Positions 23,772 to 34,558 of a DNA stretch of 64,000 nucleotides are shown here, one piece after another (within the stretch, counting starts at the first letter, position 1; every line of letters starts with the position of its first letter). Source of the DNA: Plasmopara viticola (taxonomy: Eukaryota; Oomycota; Peronosporomycetes; Peronosporales; Peronosporaceae). Made by a program: the position numbers and the translations under genes. The stretch lies in the NCBI GenBank assembly GCA_001695595.3, contig MBPM02000059.1, positions 248,001-312,000 of the forward strand. Reading direction: 5' to 3'. Below the pieces are notes generated by a model. That model searched no databases, was not told the DNA's origin, and saw only the letters and a list, made by a program, of their open reading frames with translations.

Positions 23772-25211
23772 TCACGCATGGGCTAGCGGTGTACTGTGCT
23801 CGCTGAAGCAGTCAACAAAGTCCAGAGGAGACTCAGATAGTGATGACGGGGATTGTAAGAGTGGCAGTGCTCCAGTATTGGAAGCTGATGCCAGCAGTCG
23901 ATTTCGCTTGGTTTTCGGTGTGTGTGGCTTCCACACATCGTTAGAATCTGCATGGGCACCACTGGAGATACTGATGTGTTGAACGCGGTATCGTTGTGGG
24001 TGTGCAGCGCTACTAGACGCTTGACATGGTTGATCGGCTGTAGCGGGTCGACTCGTGGTCAACATCGGATCTGGGGAATGTGTCCGCTTCTTCCTATTGC
24101 TGTAAGGAGTATTGAAAGGAGATAACACTGCCGTGGACCTGGAAGCTCTATACGTAGTATTGCAGCGTTCTGAAGCTCTTATTGACGGTTTTATCGTGCA
24201 CACGGGACGTGCAGGCTGTTTTCGCCGTTGCAGACGAGTTTGGACTATATGTGACGTCGGCTTTGCCCCAATGCTAACACGTCGTTGTCGACCTACACCA
24301 TACGCTGCAGCGACGGCTGCGGGCACAGGCTTGAGTGCAGACTTCTCGGCGATGCTTGCTTCTGGGGGTGCGACAGCCTGAGCAGCTGTGGCGGCGGTAG
24401 GAGATGTTGGAACGAGAGTTAATTGTTCCAGAGTGGATTCTTGAGAGTGTGATTGTGTATCCGAGGACATCACAGTATCTGCAAAAGTGCATCGGTCCAT
24501 CTCGGTAAATTTACTACCTTTGTTCTTTCTATTGTAACCAGTAGCAATGCTTAGAGCTTGTGTCCAAAGCAAATAATCGTTTGCATCGCGTGCACGGCAA
24601 GTTAAAGTGCGGCGGCGTCCTATCGGTCCAGAACTTCCATATTCGATGGAAAAGTCGAACGTGCCCGAGTTACCACCTTTATCCCATGTGCACTTGACTC
24701 GAGCTCGAGTATCGTCCAGGTCTAATTTACTTCGACAAGCATGGCCCAGAAGCGACCGATGGTAGAAGATTAGCGAGTAGTGGTGTGTTTTGGTCGGCCG
24801 CGTCGGTTGATCAATGGCGTCGCATTCGACCTCCTCCAAGTCGCCATCGGAATCATAAAGTACAACTTTCTCATCATTTGAGTAGCTAGTGATGGTGTTT
24901 ATTAATTGAAAAGCCATAGGCTTCCATAAAAACTTACACGAGCGAACACGGAGACTTCCGGCACAGAGTGTCTCCTGTCGCACCACCCGCTTGTTCTCTC
25001 GACTTGACGGTGATACATCGCTGCGACGCAAATGTTTGCAACTGCTCGTTGCATCTGATGCGACGCTTCGAATCGCGCTGTTAAGACTTGCGGGACCAGC
25101 GTAATTTACAAAGTCAAATCTACTAGGGGATCGCAATCCTGCGGCAAGCGGCATCGTGTTTCTATTGTCACCGCGATAGCAAATGTTGCAATGACGACCG
25201 AGTAGGGCCAA
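23772..25211 (-). CDS. PH-domain-like protein with long disordered tail, up to 479 aa
   Basis: The middle of the protein (about residues 80-225) looks like a pleckstrin homology domain. It has an opening strand GSLRVRSCKFLWKPMAF, a central beta region with HHYSLIFYH and TFDFSIEY, and a final amphipathic helix with the near-invariant tryptophan (DYLLWTQALSIATGY). PH domains bind phosphoinositides or proteins at membranes. The remaining 250 residues are low-complexity, rich in Ser, Thr, Pro and Arg, and presumably disordered. No catalytic domain is visible. The start is uncertain: 25211 gives the longest frame, while an internal ATG at 25154 (residue 20) would also keep the PH domain. A 5' intron cannot be excluded. 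It lies 146 bp upstream of the gene at 23625, same strand. Confidence 0.7.
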   Translation of the reverse strand: MALLGRHCNICYRGDNRNTMPLAAGLRSPSRFDFVNYAGPASLNSAIRSVASDATSSCKHLRRSDVSPSSRENKRVVRQETLCAGSLRVRSCKFLWKPMAFQLINTITSYSNDEKVVLYDSDGDLEEVECDAIDQPTRPTKTHHYSLIFYHRSLLGHACRSKLDLDDTRARVKCTWDKGGNSGTFDFSIEYGSSGPIGRRRTLTCRARDANDYLLWTQALSIATGYNRKNKGSKFTEMDRCTFADTVMSSDTQSHSQESTLEQLTLVPTSPTAATAAQAVAPPEASIAEKSALKPVPAAVAAAYGVGRQRRVSIGAKPTSHIVQTRLQRRKQPARPVCTIKPSIRASERCNTTYRASRSTAVLSPFNTPYSNRKKRTHSPDPMLTTSRPATADQPCQASSSAAHPQRYRVQHISISSGAHADSNDVWKPHTPKTKRNRLLASASNTGALPLLQSPSSLSESPLDFVDCFSEHSTPLAHA

Positions 25212-26213
25212 GTAGCATCGGGACCACTTGCAGTTTCACAGTCCTTTGGACGTTGCATATTCCACCCAGTGGTAGCGTGAAAGCCGATGGTTAACCCATT
25301 TTTGCGCTTTAGAGTCTCAAAGGGGTGGTTCGTGGCCACACGAAGCGAATTAACAAGTTCAGTAGATCATTCACCACGGTATGGAATGAAACGCTTGTGG
25401 GAGACTCCTGGAAAGATTAGCTCGTAGAGCGACTTGAAGGCTACTCTCTCGCTGTGTAAGTTTCCGACGCAAGGTCAGAGACGTCACCGTTACTAACTGT
25501 CGACTTGCATCTACCAAGTTTTCTTTGTTAAAAAAGACCATGCACTTGTTTGGGGCCTAGCCAAAAATGTTTTTTTTTCAACAAGTTCTAAATGGAATAA
25601 TGTCACTAGTTCAAAGTAGTTTGCTGTGGTATCAGATGCATCAAAATGAGCCATGCAGAGCTGACGAACGACGAAGGAAAGCTCGTTAATGAAGTGTCGG
25701 TATTGAAAGTAGCAATGCACCGGATCCGAATCACAGACGCTGGCTTGACTAATCGGATCCGTCAAAGCACATTACTTGTCGGTCCGACCTTTTGCTTGGC
25801 AATGTCTAGAAATAAAGTGTGTTCGCTCTTTTTTCGTTTCTCCTTTTGTGTTAGTATTGCCAAGTCCAATTTTTTTGGACTTAACCATGGGAGAAGCCTA
25901 CCAACTCTTTCATTTAGATACCTCTTTCACTTCGCAGGATTTGACATCTGTTCTTTTGTCTGATTGGCGCGAAAGCGCCAGCTCATTTGTTACGAAAAGT
26001 GGTCGCGAAAAAACGCTACAAGATACGCACTTCTTGTCATTGTAGAGAGCGTTACAAGGTAACCAATTAAAGGAGCAAAAATGCCAGTAATTGAGGTAGC
26101 CAATCTGCGACATCCCCTAAATTCTCAACATACGCACTTATATTCCAAATGCTCTATAATGATGACGATTCGTCATTTATTCCAATTTAACTAATAAAGT
26201 AGTCCGTGGATGA
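25212..26213. other. Intergenic, no gene supported
   Basis: This kilobase between two minus-strand genes holds only short frames without domains. It includes the 3' flank of the transporter gene and the upstream region of the PH-domain gene. Confidence 0.4.
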
Positions 26214-27991
26214 TTACAGCCACTTTTTATAAAACTTAAAATACGAAACTGTCCCAGTGGCAATAGTAGAGACGACGCCCCACCATATTAGGTATCCATT
26301 CTCGCACTGCAATTCCGGCATGTTGACAAAGTTCATTCCGTACAAACCAGTAAGAAATTGTGCCGGCAGGAACACGGTGGCTACGAGGGTCAATGTGTAG
26401 CTCACTTCACTTTGTTGAGCACGGCGGGCATTATGAAAATCGTCGAGGAGAAGACGGCATCGATCCAGAAGCCGATCGCAAGTCTCATCAATGACTGTCA
26501 CGTGATCTTGAACGTCTCGAAAATACCGCAGAGTTTCGCCCTCAAAGTCACTCGATTCCATGAGTTGCGTGATCATTTCCCGCAGTGGTTTGCACAGTAA
26601 TTGAAGCCCTTTGATCTCCTTTGAACACCTGGCAAGACGATCGGCATCAAAGTTCAATGGATCGTGGCGTAAAAGGCGAGAAAGCATCGCTACCTTGGCC
26701 CCATAAGTGTGTGCAATGGGTGACAATTCATCGACACACACGTCTACGATCGAATAGACGAGAAAAGCGACCCCGCTGTGGCGAACTTTGGAGTAGGAAG
26801 TGTCCAGTCGCTGCTTTAACGTCGGCCACAACGTACTTTGCGACTCTTGCACACTAATGACCACATTCTCCATGATGTACAGACTCAGTTGTTCGGGCGG
26901 TGCCATGATACGTCCCATGCCTAAATCGTCGAGTCGAGTCTCTAATTCAGCTTTGCTCATGGTTTCGAACGGCGAGACTTCATTGTCTCGAACATATAAC
27001 GAAGCGCGATAGAACCGTTGATACTCTAATGTCTTTTCGACGTCTCGAGCGTGGACAGTTTGAAGCACTAACGACGAGTGCTCAGCGTAGTGTTCGTATT
27101 TTGGTCGCTCAAGATCGGCAACCAATGTATCCTCGACCGCGAGCGGATGCAGTCGATACCGAACTGCTAGTCGACGCATCAATAGCGGATCCGTTCCCTC
27201 TACGTTTATCCATCGGACAGTCGCCCAATTTGGTCGCTTTGAGTACATGAACTTTTCCACTCCTTCAATCGGGTACGCACTTCGAATCCTATCGGGAGCG
27301 TACTCGATTGATCCCAGTCGAGCAGTTTGAACATTGTAGCCGTATACGTTAAAGTACTCTCGATTCAAAGCATCTACAAAGTCCGGACTGAAGAGCTGTG
27401 CCATCTTGATCTCTTGTATTGCATACAAAAACTCTTCGTACGAGATTCCTCCGCTCTTGTCGTCATCCACTTGGCCAATAAAGGCCTTGAACTCATCGTC
27501 CTTCTCGCACGAAATTCCCATTGCTTGTAAACCCCGTCGAAAGCCGTCATACGATACCATGCCATGCTCTGTATATACATACAAGAAACCGCTCGTAAAA
27601 CTCATGCAAAAAAGTATCAAACATGCAGCCACTTACCATTGGGATGAAAGAGGGAGAAGAGCTTCGTGAGTTTAGCCGTGGTGAGATCATAATGGGGATC
27701 CATGAGGTCCCATTGATCAACTTCTTCAGCGACTGATGCGCCCTCGGACCAGTTTAAAGGATGCGAGTCTCTTGCTCTGGACACGAGACTCAGCAGATCT
27801 TTACCGTGCAACGTCGGTAGCAGTGGCGATAATTTGCTGGGCGTCGATGAAGTGAGGGACCGACATGCAGGCCGGTGCCAGGCGTGTAAAGGGCTAAAAA
27901 GTGGATACAAATTGGTACGTTTGAGTGCATACTTGAGTGCATTGAATGGGCGAAGGACAAGTGCGTTACGACGTAATAGCATGGTAATCAA
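26214..27991 (-). CDS. Mitochondrial CorA/MRS2-like Mg2+ transporter with EF-hands, two exons, 569 aa
   Basis: Exon 1 spans 27991-27637 and exon 2 spans 27568-26214. The frames join cleanly across a 68 bp GT-AG intron. The N-terminus is rich in Arg and hydrophobic residues and lacks acids for its first 60 residues, as expected of a mitochondrial presequence. Two EF-hands follow. The first, around residues 112-130, is split by the intron and has a degenerate loop. The second has a canonical loop at 153-164 (DDDKSGGISYEE). The rest is a CorA-type helical funnel domain ending in two membrane helices, with the signature GMN at 529-531 after the first. GMN forms the Mg2+ selectivity filter. The protein should move Mg2+ across the inner mitochondrial membrane, probably with Ca2+ sensing through the EF-hands. 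Another possible start is the ATG at 27982. Confidence 0.9.
27569..27636 (-). other. Intron of the Mg2+ transporter gene (68 bp)
   Basis: Donor GTAAGT and acceptor ATACAG are read on the minus strand. Removing it joins a phase-1 G to AG, giving Glu, and restores an EF-hand-like segment. Without splicing, exon 1 would end in a short unrelated tail, and exon 2 would lack its targeting sequence. Confidence 0.85.
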
Positions 27992-29078
27992 ATCCTGTGC
28001 TAGGCGAGTCAGATTTGCTCGATTTTGCGCTACAAAAACAGCTTAGGACATGATTTTACGCGTGATTTATAGGGTAGATTACAGCGCAAAATTTTAAAGC
28101 GTCCGCGTGATTGCAACGTGCTCGCAAGAGTGACAAAAAACGGCATCTTGGTCTTTCTGAGGGAGACAAACCGACCCTGTGACTCGAGCGATTAGTCGCT
28201 TGACTCAAGACTGAGAAGTAAGTGGTTTGATATCCATAGGATCCGAATTAAGGCAACCGGAGATAGGTCACGAGCAATCACACCAATACGTGCGACTGCT
28301 CTGCTTTTATGAGAGTTGGGTGGACTGAACGCCCCACTCGCCAAAAAACGCCCATAGCGTAATGATGGGTCCGAAACTCGAGTCCAGCATCCCACGCTAT
28401 TGACAACTTGGTCATAGCGCGTGGGTTCCAAATTACTGATTCCAAATGTCTATGTGACTATTCAGACGGACATTATTACGAAAAATCAAAAGCTTTGTCT
28501 CACGGCTAGATTTGAGTACATATATGTGCATTAGCTGGATGCAAATTAAATTAGCCTCTTTACGCAATAATCATGCTCGATTTTTTAGTGGCACGCCGAG
28601 CGATACGCGCAGCTCGTATATATTCTTTGTAAAGTGATTGCAAAACGTGTTTTTGTAAATCATCAGGCAGCCCTCAAACAGAGGCCTTCTCATCACGACA
28701 ACATAAGGAATCACGCACCGTTTGAATAAAAGTTGGGAATACAACTTTAGTGTCTTACCTTTTCCCTCGTATAAGCTATCAATAAAGTTACGTCAGCTTG
28801 ATAGACATTTTTCATCTGACAATAGACAAGTTTGTCTATGAAAGAAGAAGGGCTTACATCAAGATCCCCACTTTGCTGTCGTTGTCTTGCCACGCTGTTT
28901 CGCTTTGAAACTTCGCCCACTTGATATTAAAAAATGGTGAAGCTGTACGTGAAGCCCTCGGTATCATTTAGCATGGCTGACTTACTATCCGTGTGACACA
29001 TTTGCGTGACACATTGACTTGCTTCTAATCGTATGACGACGGCGCTTAATATACTATTCAAAGCGATGATGGCACACA

Positions 29079-29265
29079 AACTTATCTTGATTTGTTGCTC
29101 GGTCGTATTAACGGGTTTGAGGCTCAGAGCTATGCCAATAAGAATACATGACAGATTTGTCGTAAGCTAAAACAAGCTCTCTTTCTCGCTTGGAATCAGT
29201 ATGATGTACTCCTGTCCTACTACATACTTTTTATTCGCGTCAGCATAACAAGAATCTGTATTACT
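29079..29265 (+). pseudogene. Possible Copia reverse transcriptase relic
   Basis: In one frame I read TYLDLLLGRINGFEAQ, then, after a stop, ICRKLKQALF and a tryptophan. This order resembles the Copia reverse transcriptase stretch of the type xYMxxPxGF ... VCxLxKALYGLKQ ... W. The match is partial, with one stop and apparent deletions. It belongs to a different, older element than the one starting at 29325. Confidence 0.3.
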
Positions 29266-29319
29266 AAATACGCATTAAATAGTAGACACCATTTTCAAAC
29301 GCTTGTAGCAGGCTTGCCA

Positions 29320-29324
29320 AAAAG
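29320..29324. repeat. Target-site duplication AAAAG, left
   Basis: The 5 bp AAAAG directly before the left LTR is repeated directly after the right LTR (33619-33623), which fixes both ends of the element. Confidence 0.85.
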
Positions 29325-29529
29325 TGTTGAAGGTGATGCTGTGGCTGTGATATGTGGATGATGACGTCAAATGATGACAGCATTAGGATGACGTCAGAAG
29401 CTTCTAAAAGGTTCCAAGCTTAGATGTAGCAGTAGTGCAAATTAAGTCTTAGTAATTCACTTTTTATTTTACCTCTTCGATCACAAGCCATCTTTAACTT
29501 AATCCTCTACGTTTAATTGACCTATAAGA
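29325..29529 (+). repeat. Left LTR of Copia element 1
   Basis: It starts TGTTGAAGGTGATGCTG and ends CCTATAAGA, just before the primer-binding site. It contains two perfect CRE palindromes TGACGTCA (29362-29369 and 29389-29396), possible sites for bZIP regulators. The right LTR keeps only degraded versions. The usual CA end is not evident. Confidence 0.85.
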
Positions 29530-29547
29530 GGCTATGAGCCCAAGTAC
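29530..29547 (+). other. Primer-binding site of Copia element 1
   Basis: GGCTATGAGCCCAAGTAC directly follows the LTR. It is complementary, with one mismatch in the core, to the anticodon stem-loop of eukaryotic initiator tRNA-Met (GGGCTCATAACC), not to the tRNA 3' end. This is the arrangement known from Drosophila copia and yeast Ty5. Confidence 0.7.
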
Positions 29548-29565
29548 AGGCGCGATACCCAAGAT

Positions 29566-30273
29566 GGAGCCGTTCGACGGGTCATACTACGCGCAATGGA
29601 CTCATGTCGAGGAGACTGTGGGATGCGGTGCTTAATAAAGCCAGTGTCACACCGGCGAAAGAGCAGCAAGAGCACGCGGCGATCACAACTGGTACATGTT
29701 ATGAATACCACCAATGCCCAAGAGACCTGGGAAGCGCTAAAGAGGTTTCACCGAACGCGAACATGACGAGCTGGCTATGGCTCAAGGAGAAGTTCGCACC
29801 GTTCAAGTACACGACGAAGGCCATGAGCGCACACGTGATGGAGCTGGAGCAACTGGTTCTGCAGATAAGAAGCGCGAGTTACCGGCCAACTGAAGAGGAC
29901 GTATGCGCGACAATACTGCGAAGTCTACCAGAGTCGTACGAGAGCCTGGTGCAGGCATTTTGCATAGTTCATTTTCAGCAATCTCTTAAACAAGCTCATT
30001 GCTAGAGAAGTGCGCAAGAAGGAATCATGCCGCATCGAAAATAAAATGGCGCTGCACGTAAGCAAGTATCGTAAAAAGCGCCAACTTAGAAAGAAAAGTG
30101 GCAGTCAGCGCAAGAAAGGAGCGGGTGCTCAGTGTTTTATCTGCGGAAAGCGCGGGCACTACGCACGCGACTGCTGGGCAAAGGCTAACGACAACAGTGG
30201 GAACGGTAGCCGAAGTGAAGATGACTCGAACGTGGCGTTTAGCGCCAGCAAAGGAAGTGCTGGAGACGGCTAA
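29566..30273 (+). pseudogene. gag pseudogene of Copia element 1
   Basis: The reading is split over several frames. It starts near 29566 with a PFDGSYYAQW motif typical of Copia gag. It continues in another frame from about 29604 (LWDAVLNKASVTPAK, then a helical region to 30005). It ends with a basic stretch and the zinc knuckle CFICGKRGHYARDC at about 30133-30174, a canonical CX2CX4HX4C. A stop near 30003 separates the two main parts. Gag would form the particle shell and bind the element RNA. Confidence 0.8.
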
Positions 30274-30276
30274 GTC

Positions 30277-33200
30277 ATGCTCAGTGGTGCCACAGCACAC
30301 ATGTGCAAGAAGCGCAATTTTTTTTCACAGAGTACGTGGAAGCAACGACGGCACGGTATTTATCGAGCACGAAAAGCAGCGCTCAGTTGAAGGTGCTTGG
30401 ACAAGGCACACTGATGCTGTGAGTCTGGAATGGCACGGGATGAACGAATGCTCGGCTTGAGAACGTGCTACACATACAAGATCCGACGAAGAATTTGGTT
30501 TTCTTTGACTGCGGCAGCAGCGCGCGACCTTCCACAACGGCTGCAATGTGAGTCAAATTGGACGGGCTGTCGCGACTGGATCGCGGCGTGGCATGCTAAT
30601 GATGCAGGACGTTAAGACAAACGCCGAGTGCTAACCAGTCCACATTGAAGCCGAAGTGTGGCACCGCCGGCTCGGGCACGTGTCCTATTCGACCGTCAAC
30701 AAACTGACAAAGAGCGGTCACATCGATGGCAACTGCGTCGACACGAGTGTTGTATGCATTGTGTGCACGACAGCCAGACAAGTACAAAATGCTTTTTACA
30801 TCGCCGAAGTGGACTCTTCTGCAAGAGAAAATCTTCGTGCAGACAGTTTGTGTGCTCGGGCGAACAGGGACCGATCTCGCCGGAGTCTAAGTCGGGATAC
30901 CGCTACGTTGTGAGCTTCATTGCTTTGAAGAGTCGCTTTGCGACGATCTACCCGCTGCGCACGCAGAGCGATGTGCAGAAGGCATTCATGAAATACTATC
31001 ACGACATCAAGCTTAAGTGCGACATTGTCGTAAAGGTACTGCGTATGGTTAGTAACGCAACGCGAAGTTAAATAGGTTTTGCAAGAAAAACTGAATCGAA
31101 CAAGAATTTATAGTGCCACACAACCCGGAACAAAGCGGCATGGCAGAGCGCATAAATCGCATTGTGACCGAGATGACTAGCTGCATGCTGAACGAGACCA
31201 AGGTGGGCAAGGACTTCTGGTGTGAAGCTACGATGACCGCCGTGGACATCCGTAATGTGGTACCAAACTTATCGAGTCCAAATGCGAGCCCGTTTGACCT
31301 TGTCTTCAAGTGTACGCTACGCATTCATCATATGCGAGTGTTTGGCAGCCAGTGCCATGCATATGTGGCCAAAGCGACGTGAGGGAAGCTCGACAACTCA
31401 GGCGTGCGCTGGCTGATGCTTGGCTACTCGAAGCAGCACCAAGCGTATCGACTGCTAGATGCAAGCTTGAGTGCGATCGTAATCTCGCGCAGCATGACAT
31501 TTGTGGAACAAGCGCCAACGATGGTAGTGCGCAAACAAAATGCGCTAAGTTAGATCGACATAGCGGGTGATGAGGAGCACGAACAAGAACCGTGTAATAT
31601 CGCTGCAAGGGACAGTTACCAAACTTCATCAATGGGACCGAGTGTGACGCCAACACATGTTGTTCAAGAGATGAACGATCGACCGGGAGGTGCTGTACCG
31701 ACACAAAGATTAAGCACGTCTGGACGCAACGGCGAGAACGAGTCGCATGTGCGACCAGTGCGTAAACGCAAGCAGTAACACGTTGCGAGCAAGAATTTCC
31801 AAACATGCGGCGCGAAGAGTTCAACGTGGACGAATACGAAGCCGGATACGAAGCAGTGTACTGTCTTAACGCAGAAGATGAGAATGCGTCATCTTTTGAT
31901 AATGTTTTGCAAACACAAAGATGAATGGCTACGCGCGATAAAAAAAGAGATACAAACACTGGCGAAGCACGAGACGTGAACGCTTGTGGATCTACCGAGC
32001 GACAAGAAGGCGATTAAATGCAAGTGGGTCTTCCGCATCAAATTCAAGCGTGGCTCGTGGCCAAGGGCTTCACTCAGCGACCAGAAAAGGATTATTCTGA
32101 GACGTTTGCGCCGGTCGCGCGTAAGGATTCAATTAATGTAGCATTAGCACTCGCGGCTGAACAGGACTTGGTGATAGAGAACGTCGATGTCGACACAGCG
32201 TTCCTGTATGGATAAGTCAAGGAGGCAATATACATGGGTCAGTCTGACGGTTTCAAGAATGTGCCGCATCCGATCAAAAAGTGTCTATTGTGCAAAGCAC
32301 TTCACGGCACAAAGCAGGCTGCTCGCGAATGGAACCATCGAATCAATGCGCACCTTCAGAAGCAAGAATTCAATCGTACGGAGGCCGACCTGTGCGCCTA
32401 CGTGAGACGCTCGGAGTATGGATAAAGCCTTGTCATCATCCACGTTGATGACTTGACGATCTTTGCTCGGGTGCAAGAACGCATCGAAGCTATCAAGAGC
32501 GAGCTCAAGAGCAACTTCAGCATCAAAGAGTTGAGACCGCTTAGGTACTGTCTGCGTCCACCAGCACGCCAACATCAAATGGCTGGCCGATAATTATGGC
32601 GTCAACAAGTGCAAGGAGGTACACACGCCATCGAGCGAGAGCGAGAAGCTGATCAAACTTCGAGATGACGACGTATACGTGCCAAAGTGGCCATGACGTG
32701 AGCTTTCGGCGCACTGATATATGTTGCAAAGTGCACGTGACCAGACATTGCCCATGCAGTGGTTGAGTGGGCAAGTACTGCGAGAACAATGGAATGCAAG
32801 AATGGATCGCGGCCAAGCGTATACTGAAGTACTTGAAGACGACTGCAGACTACAGTAATGTGTTAAGCAGAAAGAACAAGAGAGAGCTACAGGGCTATGA
32901 GGATGTATCATGGGTAAACGACTTAGACTCATGCCGCTCCACAACAGGCTATGCTTTCTTCATCAATGGCAGCGTGGTATCATGGAGGTCAAAAGGACAA
33001 CCTGCTGTGGCGACATCAAGCATCGAGGCGGAGTATATGGCCTTATTTTCTGCGACTCAAGAGGAGTGGAGCCGTGTCTACTTTTTAAAAGATATGGATT
33101 GTACATTGTAAGGGTCTACGATTATCTATCAAGACAATTACGGCTGCTTCGCGTTGGCAAAGATCCCAATCCTTCACGCGCGAACCAAGCGCATTGACAC

Positions 33201-33351
33201 CAAGCACCACTCCTTACGTAAAGAAGTGGAAGAAGGTGTCATAACACTCGAGTACAAGCCGACGGATGAGATGGTAACGGACATGCTGACGAAGGCCCTT
33301 GGGCGAGTTAAGCATTTAAGCTTCGTCAAAGATCAATGCCTTGCCGCGTAA
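30277..33351 (+). pseudogene. pol pseudogene of Copia element 1 (protease, integrase, RT, RNase H)
   Basis: The domains appear in Copia order but are cut by many stops and shifts. The protease site reads MLSGATAHM near 30277, so the catalytic Asp of DSG is lost. The integrase zinc region (WHRRLGHVSYSTVNKL, then CIVC) lies at 30656-30780. The integrase core is at 30890-31382 and includes NPEQSGMAERINR. Reverse transcriptase covers about 32045-32530, with VAKGFTQRPEKDYSETFAP, DVDTAFLYG and an intact HVDD active site near 32445. RNase H is at 32810-33351, with DLDSCRSTTGYAF and SSIEAEYMAL. No intact polyprotein can be made from this copy. Confidence 0.9.
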
Positions 33352-33386
33352 AGTGGCCGAACACACACGCACACATCAAGGGAGAG

Positions 33387-33618
33387 TGTTGAAGGTGATG
33401 CTGCGGTGTGTATGGCTCTGCATTTAAAGGTATTTCGGTAAGATACCGGTAGGGAACCTGTATATGACGTCTGACGATGACTTCAGAAGCTTTAAGAAGG
33501 TTCTAAGATTAGATGTAGCAGAAGTGCGAACTAAGTCTTAGTCGCTCACTTTTGATTATACCTCTTCGAGCACAAGTTGCCTTCAACTTAATCCTCTGCG
33601 TCCGACTGACCTTTAAGA
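33387..33618 (+). repeat. Right LTR of Copia element 1
   Basis: It starts TGTTGAAGGTGATGCTG directly after the purine-rich tract and ends CTTTAAGA. A segment of about 40 bp near 33420-33460 is absent from the left LTR. It is followed by AAAAG, the right copy of the target duplication. Confidence 0.85.
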
Positions 33619-33623
33619 AAAAG
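33619..33623. repeat. Target-site duplication AAAAG, right
   Basis: Matches 29320-29324 and closes Copia element 1. Confidence 0.85.
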
Positions 33624-34543
33624 CACTATTGACACCTTAGTGAGATGGTCGTGCGAATAGAGAATAAAATAGAAAACGAGTCGCAAATAGTATATTTTGA
33701 CTTAAGCCATTTTAATACATCACAAATAAGTAATTTTGTTATTCTTCCACATTGACAAGCTGTTTGAGTATTTCGTCTCGTTTCGATCTTGAATTTTGTT
33801 ATGTATCAACTGATCGAAAAATGATTCGCCAACACTCCGCAATCCCTGAGCATCAGCAAAATTCCGCTTCTATACAATGATTGTTTTGCAACCATTTTTA
33901 CCATTTTTTTCTTTCGATATCACCGCCAATACCAACTATAAATTTGATATCAGCGTGCGAGTTGGCTGTACATTATATAAGAACAGAGCATGAGAATCGT
34001 GGACACCCTGATAGCACGATAAGTTGTGGCTATCCGCTCACTCTTCTACTATCTGCCATGGCTTATAAATACGATTTTTTAAGAATGTATACACACATGA
34101 CAATTCCTATAGAATCAGCAAGATTGTGCTTCCAAAAATTGCTGCAAATGAATTTGAATTTTGTACATATAGCTTATAAAGCCACCACATGAATAAGGCG
34201 CTAGAGTTAAAGCATCATAGATTGAAATTAAATACAATTTGAAAACAGCTTAATTTCATTAAATCGAATAACGCACTGGTAATGCTTTATCGAGTTTATT
34301 GCAATAAGTCATACAATGAAGGCTGCCAATGCAACTCGATCGTTTTGGCCAGCAACAGCCGCAGCGCCGTTTACGTGTTGTCCCTTACTACTGCGGCAGT
34401 GCATTGACATACAAAGTAGAATTATGTACAATATAATTAGCCAATGTTGGAAGCGCATTTGCGTAATGGAAGAGATGTAGCTATTGGCATGAGTCAATGA
34501 GGAGGTGCGATTTATATATACTGGGAGCTTAATAATAGGTTAT
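33624..34543. other. Intergenic, no gene supported
   Basis: AT-rich DNA downstream of the Copia element with only short frames; nothing is recognised. Confidence 0.4.
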
Positions 34544-34558
34544 GACACATACAGTATT

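Larger units (their letters stand above)
27992..29324. other. Intergenic, with a probable Copia reverse transcriptase relic
   Basis: No gene is supportable. Plus-strand 29079-29265 resembles a badly decayed Copia reverse transcriptase (see the separate entry). The rest is AT-rich DNA between the transporter gene and the first Copia element. Confidence 0.4.
29325..33618 (+). mobile_element. Copia-type LTR retrotransposon 1, complete but decayed
   Basis: The 4.3 kb element is bounded by LTRs that begin TGTTGAAGGTGATGCTG, with 5 bp target duplications (AAAAG). The gene order is gag with a CCHC knuckle, protease, integrase, reverse transcriptase and RNase H. Integrase before reverse transcriptase defines Copia (Ty1/copia). 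The internal region begins with a primer-binding site matching the anticodon arm of initiator tRNA-Met and ends with a purine-rich tract (AAGGGAGAG) next to the right LTR. Many stops and frameshifts, plus clearly diverged LTRs (about 205 versus 232 bp), show that it is an old, inactive insertion. Confidence 0.95.

Noticed and set aside
31306..31959. 217-codon minus-strand frame inside Copia element 1
   Set aside because: Antisense to the decayed pol region, with no domain of its own.
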